From the NCBI GenBank assembly GCA_026389745.1, contig JAPLHG010000079.1, positions 5,025-12,509 of the forward strand: a stretch of DNA of 7,485 bases, read 5' to 3'. Below are positions 1-7,485 of the stretch, piece by piece (within the stretch, counting starts at the first letter, position 1; every line of letters begins with the position of its first letter). Origin of the DNA: Chloroflexota bacterium. Lineage in GTDB: Bacteria; Chloroflexota; Dehalococcoidia; Dehalococcoidales; Fen-1064. The notes beneath the pieces are model-generated. The model worked only from the letters and a program-made list of their open reading frames with translations, was not told where the DNA came from and did no database searches. A program made the position numbers and the translations under genes.

Positions 1-885
1 CAAGACTATTGGCAGAGACGAAGGTAATTCCACCTTCAGGGTCTGCCCATTACTTGAAGCAACCACTGACATTTCATTACCTACCTGATTGAGTAACTGA
101 AACACATCCACACGCTTGGGATTGAGGCGCAACATGCCAATTTCACCCCTGGCAAGGTCAAGGAGTTCCCCAATCCTCTTATTCAGATTGATGGCACCAC
201 GCTGGATATTCTGAGCGACACTCAACCACGGCTCCTCCCTAATGCCACTGACCAGGAGGTCGCTGGAAGACATAATAGGTGTTAATGGAGTCTTCAATTC
301 GTGCACCAGTGCTCGGGTAAATTCAACTCTTCTCTGAACTTCGGCTTCTAGTTCATGACGTAGTCTCCGCTCTTTTTCGTAGGCTTCCTCCAGTTTCTCC
401 TGCGCCAATTCGCGTTCTGTGATATCCATTGAATGACCTAAAACAGCACGCCCGCCTTGATACTGAATGGAAACCACTCCTTCCAACAGCCATCTTACCT
501 TGCCATCTTTACTTAGAATACGATATTTATATGGTGAGTACCCCCCACCCTTAAGCATTTTGGTAGCATTCTCACGCACCATCTCCTTATCTTCAGGGTG
601 AACTAACTTCATAGATTCGGTATTAATGAGTTCATCCGGACTACCCGCAGTGACACTACGAAAATACTCATTGACGAACTTGAACTTACCGTTCTGTACA
701 ATAAAAAGTCCGATGGGTGTACTGCTTCTAAAAATCCTGACAATTTCTTCATCCTGCCGTAACTGGCTCTTAGAAGCTTCCAGTTCAACAACCCACCGAC
801 GGAGGTCGTCAAGTTCTTTTATCAACTGTGCCTTGGTCTTGCATTCGTCTTTCATAGAGCTACGATTAGATTCTACTTCTCTCAT
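1..885 (-). CDS. PAS-domain sensor histidine kinase, partial (C-terminal ATPase domain beyond window)
   Basis: I translated this frame by hand: it is open from an ATG at 885 to the window edge (295 codons, no stop), so the 3' part is missing. Residues 12-50 look like a charged coiled coil. Residues about 48-158 form a PAS domain (STPIGLFIVQNGKFKFVNEY, LVHPEDK at 94-100, a KDGKVRWL strand, and GHSMDITERE as the end motif). A second coiled linker (159-188) leads into a HisKA domain with H-box ALVHELKTPLTPI, making His195 the likely phosphoacceptor. The missing part should hold the HATPase_c domain. No membrane segment or signal peptide is visible, so it is probably a soluble cytoplasmic sensor; the ligand is unknown. 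The start is uncertain: there is no good ribosome site before 885, a TTG lies at 891 just after an in-frame stop, and another ATG lies at 855. It is co-directional with the metabolic genes but separated by a hairpin region, so I infer it is a separate unit. Confidence 0.85.
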   Translation of the reverse strand, partial: MREVESNRSSMKDECKTKAQLIKELDDLRRWVVELEASKSQLRQDEEIVRIFRSSTPIGLFIVQNGKFKFVNEYFRSVTAGSPDELINTESMKLVHPEDKEMVRENATKMLKGGGYSPYKYRILSKDGKVRWLLEGVVSIQYQGGRAVLGHSMDITERELAQEKLEEAYEKERRLRHELEAEVQRRVEFTRALVHELKTPLTPIMSSSDLLVSGIREEPWLSVAQNIQRGAINLNKRIGELLDLARGEIGMLRLNPKRVDVFQLLNQVGNEMSVVASSNGQTLKVELPSSLPIVL

Positions 886-902
886 CCCCAAGCGTCAAAT
901 TG

Positions 903-987
903 CAGGCTGGAAGGAGAAAACATCCGATCTTCCAAATGCAGATGACCCCGCTTGAGCAGGGTCATCTGCAAATAATTTTCCAGCCTG
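903..987 (-). terminator. Nested inverted repeats downstream of the citrate synthase-like gene; candidate terminator
   Basis: The inner stem has perfect 12-bp arms (937-948 TGCAGATGACCC and 959-970 GGGTCATCTGCA) around a 10-nt loop that can add two more pairs. An outer pair of perfect 10-bp arms (903-912 and 978-987, CAGGCTGGAA and its complement) encloses it. It starts 15 nt after the stop codon at 1003. Read leftwards, the inner stem is followed only by UUU and then GGAAG, so the U-tract is weak for a classical intrinsic terminator. A role in termination or mRNA 3'-end protection is inferred from the position. The 908-913 segment can also pair with 929-934, which would compete with the outer stem. 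Confidence 0.55.
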
Positions 988-1002
988 ATGATTTTCCCCA
1001 GA

Positions 1003-2256
1003 CTACCAGGTGAGTGGCGTCATAGTCAGGAGTTCCCTCGCAATCTCCGGATATTTGGCAATGAAGAGAAGCTCATCCTCTACCAGAGGTTTTTGCGCAG
1101 CGACATTAGCATATCTTACTAACTCAAGCACCTTACTGGCTTCTTCAGGAGTTTTGAAACTAATAGTCACATCGCCGGCAAACTTGTCCATAATGTGTCT
1201 GAATCCGGAAATGCCGCTATACTGTCCACTGCAAATCTCCCTGCCTGTTTCAACGGTCTCCGGTTGTCCTCTGCCGAGCTCACCATAACCATATAACTCA
1301 TAGTTGGAAGGATTTTTTAAGACGCCATCAGCATGAATACCAGAAGCATGGGCAAAAGCATTCGAGCCCACCCCTGGCTGGTTAATGGGAATTGGGACAC
1401 GAAACGCATAGCTGGCAAAATTGGCGACCTTCCACGATTTTGACAAATCAATTCCATTGCCAAGCTGATATTTTTTAGCGAAATCTTTTGATTTAGTAAT
1501 TGACAGAAGTACCGCCACAAGGTCAGCGTTACCTGCTCTCTCACCAATACCATTCACTGTGGTATTGATATAGGCATCCTGTCCGCCATCAATTGCGCCC
1601 TTAGCACCGGCAATGGAGTTAGCAACCGCCATCCCCAGGTCGCCGTGGCAATGGAGTTCAATAGGTAGGTCTACATTCTCAGCCAATGATTTTATTGTTT
1701 CATAAATAGTAAAGGGATTATCATAACCCAAAGTATCGCAATACCGGAAACGTTCAGCACCATGCTCTTTTGCCGCCAGCCCAAACTCAATCAGGAAATG
1801 AAGGTCGGTACGGGAAGCGTCTTCGGCATTCACTCCAATACTCCCGGCACCCAAAGAGCGAGCAGCATCAACTGACTCGGTCATCATCTTCAAGATATCT
1901 TTTTTGCTTTTCCTGCCCTGGTATTTCCCTTCAATCATCTGGCTTGAGGTCGAAGCTGAAAGATTGAGATGCTTAATTTCCGGTACCAGTTTGAAGGTGA
2001 GTTCCACATCTTCGGTGAGAGCCCTAATCCAGCCTGATAATCGGATGGGTTTTAGAACGCCCCTCTGTGCTAATCTCAGATTAGCACAGAGATAGTGCGT
2101 TTCATGACGGGTAGTCGGGAAACCAAACTCAGACTGGAACACGCCCATTTCGTTCAGATAAAGATTTATCATTGTCTTTTCCAGCTTGGATAAGCCAAGT
2201 TTGGCTGTCTGAACGCCGTCCCGATTTGTCACGTCAATGATATAGATTTTGCCCAT
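1003..2256 (-). CDS. Re-type citrate synthase candidate (homocitrate synthase / isopropylmalate synthase family)
   Basis: A 417-residue DRE-TIM metallolyase-family acyltransferase. The likely reaction is acetyl-CoA + oxaloacetate + H2O to citrate + CoA, in the cytoplasm. Visible motifs: an N-terminal TIM-barrel strand with DVTNRDGVQTA (Arg12-Asp13, general base and metal ligand), FPTTRHE at 46-52, the metal-binding HCHGDLGMAVAN (His202, His204), NGIGERAGNADL, and a C-terminal catalytic block GSNAFAHASGIHADGV (His303, His308). The protein ends after a short domain and lacks the long LeuA regulatory region. I chose ATG 2256 because GGAGGG (2266-2261) sits five bases upstream; a TTG at 2268 overlaps that site. 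Family members include homocitrate synthase and the Re-citrate synthases known from Clostridium kluyveri and Dehalococcoides. The adjacent aconitase-like pair and isocitrate dehydrogenase favour citrate synthase, but the exact substrate is an inference. The gene contains an unusual perfect palindrome at 2063-2091. Confidence 0.85.
   Translation of the reverse strand: MGKIYIIDVTNRDGVQTAKLGLSKLEKTMINLYLNEMGVFQSEFGFPTTRHETHYLCANLRLAQRGVLKPIRLSGWIRALTEDVELTFKLVPEIKHLNLSASTSSQMIEGKYQGRKSKKDILKMMTESVDAARSLGAGSIGVNAEDASRTDLHFLIEFGLAAKEHGAERFRYCDTLGYDNPFTIYETIKSLAENVDLPIELHCHGDLGMAVANSIAGAKGAIDGGQDAYINTTVNGIGERAGNADLVAVLLSITKSKDFAKKYQLGNGIDLSKSWKVANFASYAFRVPIPINQPGVGSNAFAHASGIHADGVLKNPSNYELYGYGELGRGQPETVETGREICSGQYSGISGFRHIMDKFAGDVTISFKTPEEASKVLELVRYANVAAQKPLVEDELLFIAKYPEIARELLTMTPLTW
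2063..2091. repeat. Perfect 29-nt palindrome (14-bp arms, one central base) inside a coding region
   Basis: The left arm CTCTGTGCTAATCT (2063-2076) and right arm AGATTAGCACAGAG (2078-2091) are exact reverse complements around C2077. In the gene it encodes residues 56-65, LCANLRLAQR. Because the palindrome is in register with the codons, the opposite strand reads the same ten residues. As mRNA it could form a stem of about 12 bp with a 5-nt loop. No indel is evident: the flanking family motifs (FPTTRHE before, GVLKPIRLSGW after) keep normal spacing. Confidence 0.9.
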
Positions 2257-2260
2257 CAGT

Positions 2261-2266
2261 CCCTCC
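2261..2266 (-). promoter_or_regulatory. Ribosome binding site that fixes the start of the citrate synthase-like gene
   Basis: GGAGGG on the minus strand, followed by GACTG-type spacing to the ATG at 2256. It lies inside the possible N-terminal extension from the upstream TTG at 2268, which argues for the shorter protein starting MGKIYIIDVTNRDG. Confidence 0.8.
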
Positions 2267-2297
2267 AACCAACCTAAAGACTGCCTTTATATTAGGA

Positions 2298-2313
2298 TAA
2301 CAAACTATTGTTA
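2298..2313. promoter_or_regulatory. Short inverted repeat in the leader of the citrate synthase-like gene; possible operator
   Basis: TAACAA (2298-2303), four-base spacer ACTA, then TTGTTA (2308-2313). It sits about 20-35 nt downstream of the start predicted from the candidate -10 at 2344-2339, a reasonable place for a repressor site. The arms are short and AT-rich and could arise by chance, so a regulatory role is only a suggestion. Confidence 0.3.
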
Positions 2314-2338
2314 CGAGAATATTAAATGCTTCTCTTTA

Positions 2339-2365
2339 ATTATATAACAGGCAATAGTATTACAA
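2339..2365 (-). promoter_or_regulatory. Candidate sigma-70 type promoter for the citrate synthase-like gene
   Basis: On the minus strand TTGTAA (2365-2360) and TATAAT (2344-2339) are separated by 15 bp. The -10 matches consensus exactly; the spacing is short and the -35 is partial. The site lies in the AT-rich 137-bp gap between icd and this gene. It suggests that the gene can be transcribed on its own, with a leader of about 75 nt, although readthrough from icd is also possible. Confidence 0.45.
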
Positions 2366-2376
2366 AAGAGAACTGA

Positions 2377-2398
2377 TTTAATGATTGCCAGCATTAAA
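2377..2398 (-). other. Weak AT-rich hairpin at the end of icd
   Basis: Perfect 7-bp arms TTTAATG (2377-2383) and CATTAAA (2392-2398) flank an 8-nt loop and overlap the icd stop codon (2396-2394). In the direction of transcription it is followed by a mixed pyrimidine stretch and not a clear U-run. It is too weak to call a terminator; at most it might slow transcription or shield the 3' end. Confidence 0.3.
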
Positions 2399-3476
2399 CT
2401 CTGCCAAGTCGTCGTATCACGGCATCGGCAACCTGTGAGGTGCCCACTGCCTTATCATGGGCATCTGGCCTGAGGTCATAGGTAACATTCTCACCTTCGG
2501 CAACTACCGCGGCAATCACCTTTTCCAACTGGTCGGCGCTCTCTTTCTCACCGAGGTGACGGAGCATCAAGACGCCGGAAAGCATCATTGCCATCGGATT
2601 GACCTTATTCATGCCTGCATACTTCGGCGCACTGCCATGAGTTGGCTCAAAAACTGCTATCTCATCGCTGAGGTTAGCACCAGGAGCCACACCCAATCCC
2701 CCTATCAAACCCGCACAGAGGTCAGATAATATATCTCCATATAGATTCGGAGCAACAATGACATCAAACTGATGGGGTTTCTGCACCAACTGCATGCACA
2801 TGTTATCCACAATTCTATCTTCGAATCCAATATCAGGATACTCCTTGGCAACCTCACAGGCACACGCAAGAAACAATCCATCGGAGAATTTCATAATATT
2901 GGCCTTATGAACAGCGGTAACTTTCTTACGTTTGTAAGTGCGGGCATATTCGAAGGCAAACTTGACGATGCGCTTACTGCGAAACTCCGAGATAGCTTTA
3001 ATACTGATACCGGAATCAGGACGGATTGCACCCCGTTTAGCATCAGCGACATATCTGATTAGTCCTGCCGCTTCAGACGTGCCACGCTCGAATTCGACAC
3101 CTGCATAAAGGTCTTCCAAATTCTCCCTGACAATGACAAGGTCAATATTTTGATAACGGGACGGCACGCCAGGATAGGTCTTACAGGGGCGCAGGCAGAC
3201 GTAGAGTTCCAGCTCTTTGCGAAGCGCCACATTAACACTGCGGAAGCCGGAACCAACAGGAGTTGTTACGGGACCTTTGAGAGCAACTTTGTTTTTCCTT
3301 ATAGATTCAATGACCGAAGACGGCAGGGGTGTACCGTACTTCTCCATGGCAGAACTCCCCACTTCAGCAAAATCCCACTTAAACTTAACGCCCGTGGCTT
3401 CCAGAACCCGTCGTGTTGCTTCCGTAACCTGGGGTCCCACGCCATTACCGGGAATAAGAGTAATATTATAGATCAT
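2394..3476 (-). CDS. icd: Isocitrate dehydrogenase, probably NADP+-dependent
   Basis: A 360-residue beta-decarboxylating dehydrogenase that should convert isocitrate to 2-oxoglutarate and CO2. The N-terminal nucleotide-fold strand reads ITLIPGNGVGPQV. The substrate segment is RSVNVALRKELELYVCLRP: Ser80, Asn82, Arg86 and Arg96 match E. coli Icd Ser113, Asn115, Arg119 and Arg129. Arg117 and Tyr124 (VRENLEDLY), Lys191 (VHKANIMKFSDG) and Asp224, Asp248 and Asp252 complete the catalytic and metal site. The Ser-x-Asn pattern is typical of isocitrate enzymes and not of isopropylmalate or homoisocitrate dehydrogenases. After His280 the sequence APKYAGMNKVNP gives Lys285, Tyr286 and Val292, equivalent to the NADP-binding Lys344, Tyr345 and Val351 of E. 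coli; the later Tyr is kept (Tyr333) but the following Arg is shifted by one. The start has AGGAG (3485-3481) four bases upstream. It begins 15 bp after the LeuD-like gene, so the two are very likely co-transcribed. Confidence 0.88.
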   Translation of the reverse strand: MIYNITLIPGNGVGPQVTEATRRVLEATGVKFKWDFAEVGSSAMEKYGTPLPSSVIESIRKNKVALKGPVTTPVGSGFRSVNVALRKELELYVCLRPCKTYPGVPSRYQNIDLVIVRENLEDLYAGVEFERGTSEAAGLIRYVADAKRGAIRPDSGISIKAISEFRSKRIVKFAFEYARTYKRKKVTAVHKANIMKFSDGLFLACACEVAKEYPDIGFEDRIVDNMCMQLVQKPHQFDVIVAPNLYGDILSDLCAGLIGGLGVAPGANLSDEIAVFEPTHGSAPKYAGMNKVNPMAMMLSGVLMLRHLGEKESADQLEKVIAAVVAEGENVTYDLRPDAHDKAVGTSQVADAVIRRLGRV

Positions 3477-3491
3477 ACATCTCCTAGACCT

Positions 3492-3986
3492 TCACAGCCT
3501 GAAATCGCCGTGCTTTTCTATATAAGGCAGAATCCCACCTTCGTCAAGAATACGAAGCATCACTGCGGGAATCTTACCGAAGGCGAGTTGCTTGCCATTG
3601 CTCTTATTTTTAATGACGCCTGACTGAAGGTCAATCTCGAGTTCATCACCATCGCCAATGCTATCCGTATCGCATACCAGAACGGGCAATCCGAGGTTAA
3701 TGGCATTTCTGAAGAAGATGCGCGCTACGGATTTTGCCAGAATGGCTTTAACTCCAGCCATTTTTATGACCAGCGGGGCATGTTCCCGACTCGACCCCAA
3801 ACCGAAGTTATTGCCGCCGACGATGAAATCACCCTGTTTTACACGCGATGCAAAGGTTGAGTCGGCATCTTCCATCACATGTTTGGCAAGCTCCGGAAGA
3901 TTGCTCCTCAAATAAGCATACTTACCTGGGATAATGAGGTCAGTAGAAATATCATCACCAAATTTAAAAGCTTTGCCTGTTAGCAT
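3492..3986 (-). CDS. Aconitase/homoaconitase-type hydro-lyase small subunit (LeuD-like)
   Basis: A 164-residue swivel-domain subunit that pairs with the LeuC-like product to isomerise a hydroxy-tricarboxylic acid. Visible motifs: GDDISTDLIIPGKY (10-23), the substrate loop YLRS (25-28), the GLGSSREHAP active-site block (62-71) and SVARIFFRNAINLGLP (86-101). Its length is normal for the archaeal/clostridial short LeuD type. In related enzymes a hydrophobic loop (YLVM or YLVY) goes with isopropylmalate isomerase, and an arginine loop (YLRT-like) with homoaconitase-type substrates carrying an extra carboxylate. YLRS therefore points to citrate or homocitrate rather than isopropylmalate, and the downstream icd favours citrate. 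The ATG directly abuts the TAG of the large-subunit gene. A GAGGGAG ribosome site (4002-3996) lies within the upstream coding end, so translation is probably coupled, fitting a 1:1 complex. Confidence 0.88.
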   Translation of the reverse strand: MLTGKAFKFGDDISTDLIIPGKYAYLRSNLPELAKHVMEDADSTFASRVKQGDFIVGGNNFGLGSSREHAPLVIKMAGVKAILAKSVARIFFRNAINLGLPVLVCDTDSIGDGDELEIDLQSGVIKNKSNGKQLAFGKIPAVMLRILDEGGILPYIEKHGDFRL

Positions 3987-5240
3987 CTATAGAAACTCCC
4001 TCGGGTCTGTAATCTCACCCTTGACTACCGTCGCCGCCGCCGTTGCCGGACTTCCCAGATAAATAAACGCCTCGGCACTACCCATACGACCTTTGAAATT
4101 ACGATTAGCCGTGGAGAGACAACTTTCCCCATCGCCCAAAACACCTTGATGCAAACCAAGACAAGAACCACATCCCGGCGGCAGAATCACTGCTCCTGCC
4201 TCAAGAAGAGTCTTGATGTAGCCTGCAGCTGTTGCCGACATTAAGATATCTCGTGATGCAGGGGTAACTATCAGCCTCGTGTCAGGATGCCGATGTTTCC
4301 CTTCCAGCATCCGAGCGACGATTTCTATGTCTTCCAAACGACCATTGGTACAGGTGCCAATGGATACCTGCTGAATCTTAGTACCTATCACCTCTCGGAC
4401 CGGGACAACATTGTCTACCGTGTGCGATTTGGCAACCATTGGTTCAAGGTCACCTAATTTTATCTTAATGACTCGCTGATAGAGAGCATCACCATCGGCA
4501 GTTATTGGCGTATAATGGTCGGCTCTCCCCTGTTCCGTAAGATAACGGCATGTCGTCTCTTCGGCAGGGAAAAGTCCCACTTTAGCGCCGGCTTCCACCG
4601 CCATATTCGATACCGTCAGGCGCTGTGAAATACTCATCCCACCAATACCATCGCCACCAAATTCCAATGCTTTATAAGTTGCTCCGTCAGCCCCAATCTG
4701 TCCAATGAGATAGAGGATGAGGTCTTTAGCTGAAACACCCTCCGCGAACTTACCCTTCAATTCCACCAGAAAAGTCTCCGGAACCCGGAACCATGTTCTG
4801 CCCAAACCGAGACCAATTGCCACATCCGAAGAGCCCATACCACAAGCGAAAGCACCCAAACCACCAGCGGTAACCGTATGGGAATCCGTGCCAATAATCA
4901 AATCACCCGGCTTTGCCAGAGATTCCGCCACAAGCTGGTGGCAAACACCATCGCCGACTTCACTAATGAGAGCGCCAGTTTGCCGGGCAAATTCACGCAG
5001 AAGGATGTGGTCATTGGACATTTCTCTGCTCTGGCTTGGTGCTGCATGGTCAAGGAATACCGCCGCCTTCAGGGAATTCGCCAGTTTCTTGAATCCACCA
5101 GCCCGGAACTGCCTCACTGTCAGTGGTCCAGTGGTATCCTGCACAAAAGCCAGGTCTATCTGCGCCACAACAATATCACCGGCATGGGCATCGCTCCTGG
5201 ATTTAGTGCTCAATATGATTTCAGCAATTGTTTTGCCCAC
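3987..5240 (-). CDS. Aconitase/homoaconitase-type hydro-lyase large subunit (LeuC-like, 4Fe-4S)
   Basis: A 417-residue iron-sulfur subunit, likely acting as the citrate-to-isocitrate aconitase with the small subunit encoded next. It begins MGKTIAEIIL, then has FLDHAAPS (His65), GTDSHTVTAGGLGAFACG (117-134) and GGMSISQRLTVSNMAVEAGAK. The three cluster-ligating cysteines are Cys297 in GTCTNGRLED and Cys357/Cys360 in PPGCGSCLG. I chose the GTG at 5240 because family members typically start at M-G-K-T-I-A-E; the frame also allows a GTG at 5252 that would add four residues. GGAG at 5255-5252 is 11 bases upstream, a little long but usable. Family members include isopropylmalate isomerase, homoaconitase and aconitase; the choice of citrate as substrate rests on the small-subunit loop and the neighbouring icd. 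It is the first gene of a three-gene unit with a promoter candidate upstream. Confidence 0.88.
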   Translation of the reverse strand: MGKTIAEIILSTKSRSDAHAGDIVVAQIDLAFVQDTTGPLTVRQFRAGGFKKLANSLKAAVFLDHAAPSQSREMSNDHILLREFARQTGALISEVGDGVCHQLVAESLAKPGDLIIGTDSHTVTAGGLGAFACGMGSSDVAIGLGLGRTWFRVPETFLVELKGKFAEGVSAKDLILYLIGQIGADGATYKALEFGGDGIGGMSISQRLTVSNMAVEAGAKVGLFPAEETTCRYLTEQGRADHYTPITADGDALYQRVIKIKLGDLEPMVAKSHTVDNVVPVREVIGTKIQQVSIGTCTNGRLEDIEIVARMLEGKHRHPDTRLIVTPASRDILMSATAAGYIKTLLEAGAVILPPGCGSCLGLHQGVLGDGESCLSTANRNFKGRMGSAEAFIYLGSPATAAATVVKGEITDPREFL

Positions 5241-5251
5241 AATAATGACCA

Positions 5252-5255
5252 CTCC
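5252..5255 (-). promoter_or_regulatory. Ribosome binding site candidate for the LeuC-like gene
   Basis: GGAG on the minus strand, 11 bases before GTG 5240. It would overlap the alternative GTG at 5252, which supports the downstream start. The spacing is longer than ideal, so some doubt remains. Confidence 0.5.
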
Positions 5256-5327
5256 ATAACAAGTATAATAAAGTCACATCCGAGTTTTAGGTATGACAGG
5301 AAGATACGAGAACCAATTTACAATCTA

Positions 5328-5356
5328 ATTTTATCTGCAACGAATCTAATAAGCAA
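5328..5356 (-). promoter_or_regulatory. Candidate promoter of the LeuC-like/LeuD-like/icd operon
   Basis: TTGCTT (5356-5351) and TAAAAT (5333-5328) on the minus strand have the ideal 17-bp spacing. The -10 matches consensus at five of six positions, the -35 at three. It lies between the acs terminator and the first gene of the operon and would give a leader of about 80 nt. An 8-bp inverted repeat, ATACGAGA at 5304-5311 and its complement at 5369-5376, flanks it and could be a pair of operator half-sites, though it may be chance. Confidence 0.45.
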
Positions 5357-5396
5357 GTATTAATTTCATCTCGTATTTTCAAGAACGGGTTTCTTA

Positions 5397-5436
5397 AACA
5401 AAAAATCCCCCTCCTCTTGATAGAGGAGGGGGATTT
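5397..5436 (-). terminator. Rho-independent terminator of acs
   Basis: A perfect 15-bp stem: AAATCCCCCTCCTCT (5403-5417) and its complement (5422-5436) around loop TGAT. In the leftward direction the stem runs into six T residues (counting the stem end), then GTTTAAG, a classical U-tract. In the rightward direction no T-run follows, so it serves the minus strand. It lies 27 bp after the acs stop codon and separates acs from the aconitase-like operon. Confidence 0.93.
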
Positions 5437-5463
5437 AATACGATTAATCAGATTAGGACAGGT

Positions 5464-7470
<2,007 letters not shown>

Positions 7471-7485
7471 TTTTTACTTCGACAC

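Noticed and set aside
626..955. Plus-strand open frame of 109 codons at the start of the histidine kinase gene
   Set aside because: It is serine-rich with no domain, as expected from reading a PAS domain gene backwards, and it runs into the hairpin region.
1904..2095. Plus-strand open frame ending in the same ten residues as the citrate synthase-like protein
   Set aside because: The shared peptide is a direct consequence of the palindrome at 2063-2091, not evidence of a second gene.
1003..5240. Leucine biosynthesis operon (leuA, leuC, leuD, leuB)
   Set aside because: The dehydrogenase has isocitrate-type S-x-N-x-x-x-R and E. coli Icd-like segments, not LeuB residues; the small subunit has YLRS; the synthase lacks a LeuA-type long regulatory domain.
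1003..5240. Alpha-aminoadipate lysine pathway (homocitrate synthase, homoaconitase, homoisocitrate dehydrogenase)
   Set aside because: It cannot be fully excluded for the synthase and hydro-lyase, but the dehydrogenase Ser80/Asn82 pattern is that of isocitrate enzymes, and no other lysine-pathway gene is present.
4717..5259. Plus-strand open frame of 180 codons opposite the LeuC-like gene
   Set aside because: It lies antisense to a strongly conserved gene, has no recognisable motif, and is low in complexity of fold signals; it is a shadow of the real coding strand. The same applies to 3150-3623, 6424-6900 and 4878-5363.
5437..5463. GATTAATC palindrome between the acs stop and its terminator
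   Set aside because: Eight bases in AT-rich DNA is within chance expectation, and no paired element is nearby.

Overview
The window is a compact stretch of bacterial chromosome of moderate GC content. Every gene I can support lies on the minus strand. Gene content and style suggest a strictly anaerobic bacterium, and the closest picture I can recall is the Dehalococcoidia (Chloroflexota). The main reason is the combination of a homocitrate-synthase-like protein that could be a Re-type citrate synthase, a two-subunit LeuC/LeuD-type aconitase candidate and an isocitrate dehydrogenase. The PAS-HisKA kinase, with its FTRALVHELKTPLTPI block, is also typical of that group. This placement is from memory of the families and not from a search.

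Layout in the direction of transcription (right to left): (1) acs, AMP-forming acetyl-CoA synthetase (7470-5464), followed by a strong intrinsic terminator (5436-5397). (2) An intergenic region of about 150 bp with a plausible promoter, then a tightly packed trio: LeuC-like large subunit (5240-3987), LeuD-like small subunit (3986-3492, whose ATG directly abuts the upstream stop codon) and icd (3476-2394). (3) An AT-rich gap of 137 bp with a candidate promoter and a small inverted repeat, then the Re-citrate synthase/homocitrate synthase-like gene (2256-1003). (4) A 3' hairpin region (987-903), then a PAS-containing sensor histidine kinase (885 to the left edge, cut off before its ATPase domain).

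Read together, the metabolic genes form one route: acetate to acetyl-CoA (Acs), acetyl-CoA plus oxaloacetate to citrate, citrate to isocitrate (LeuC/LeuD pair), and isocitrate to 2-oxoglutarate (Icd), the precursor of glutamate. Two sequence details favour this over leucine or alpha-aminoadipate biosynthesis: the small-subunit substrate loop reads YLRS, and the dehydrogenase carries the isocitrate-type S-x-N-x-x-x-R motif. The dehydrogenase also has the Lys-Tyr pair associated with NADP+ use.

Two local sequence oddities stand out. A perfect 33-bp tandem duplication in acs adds 11 residues just after the catalytic C-terminal lysine motif. A perfect 14-bp-arm palindrome with a single central base lies inside the citrate synthase-like gene and encodes the same ten residues on both strands. 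I found no RNA genes, CRISPR arrays, insertion sequences or phage genes. The pathway arrangement is uncommon but fits known biology, so I do not claim a wholly new system.
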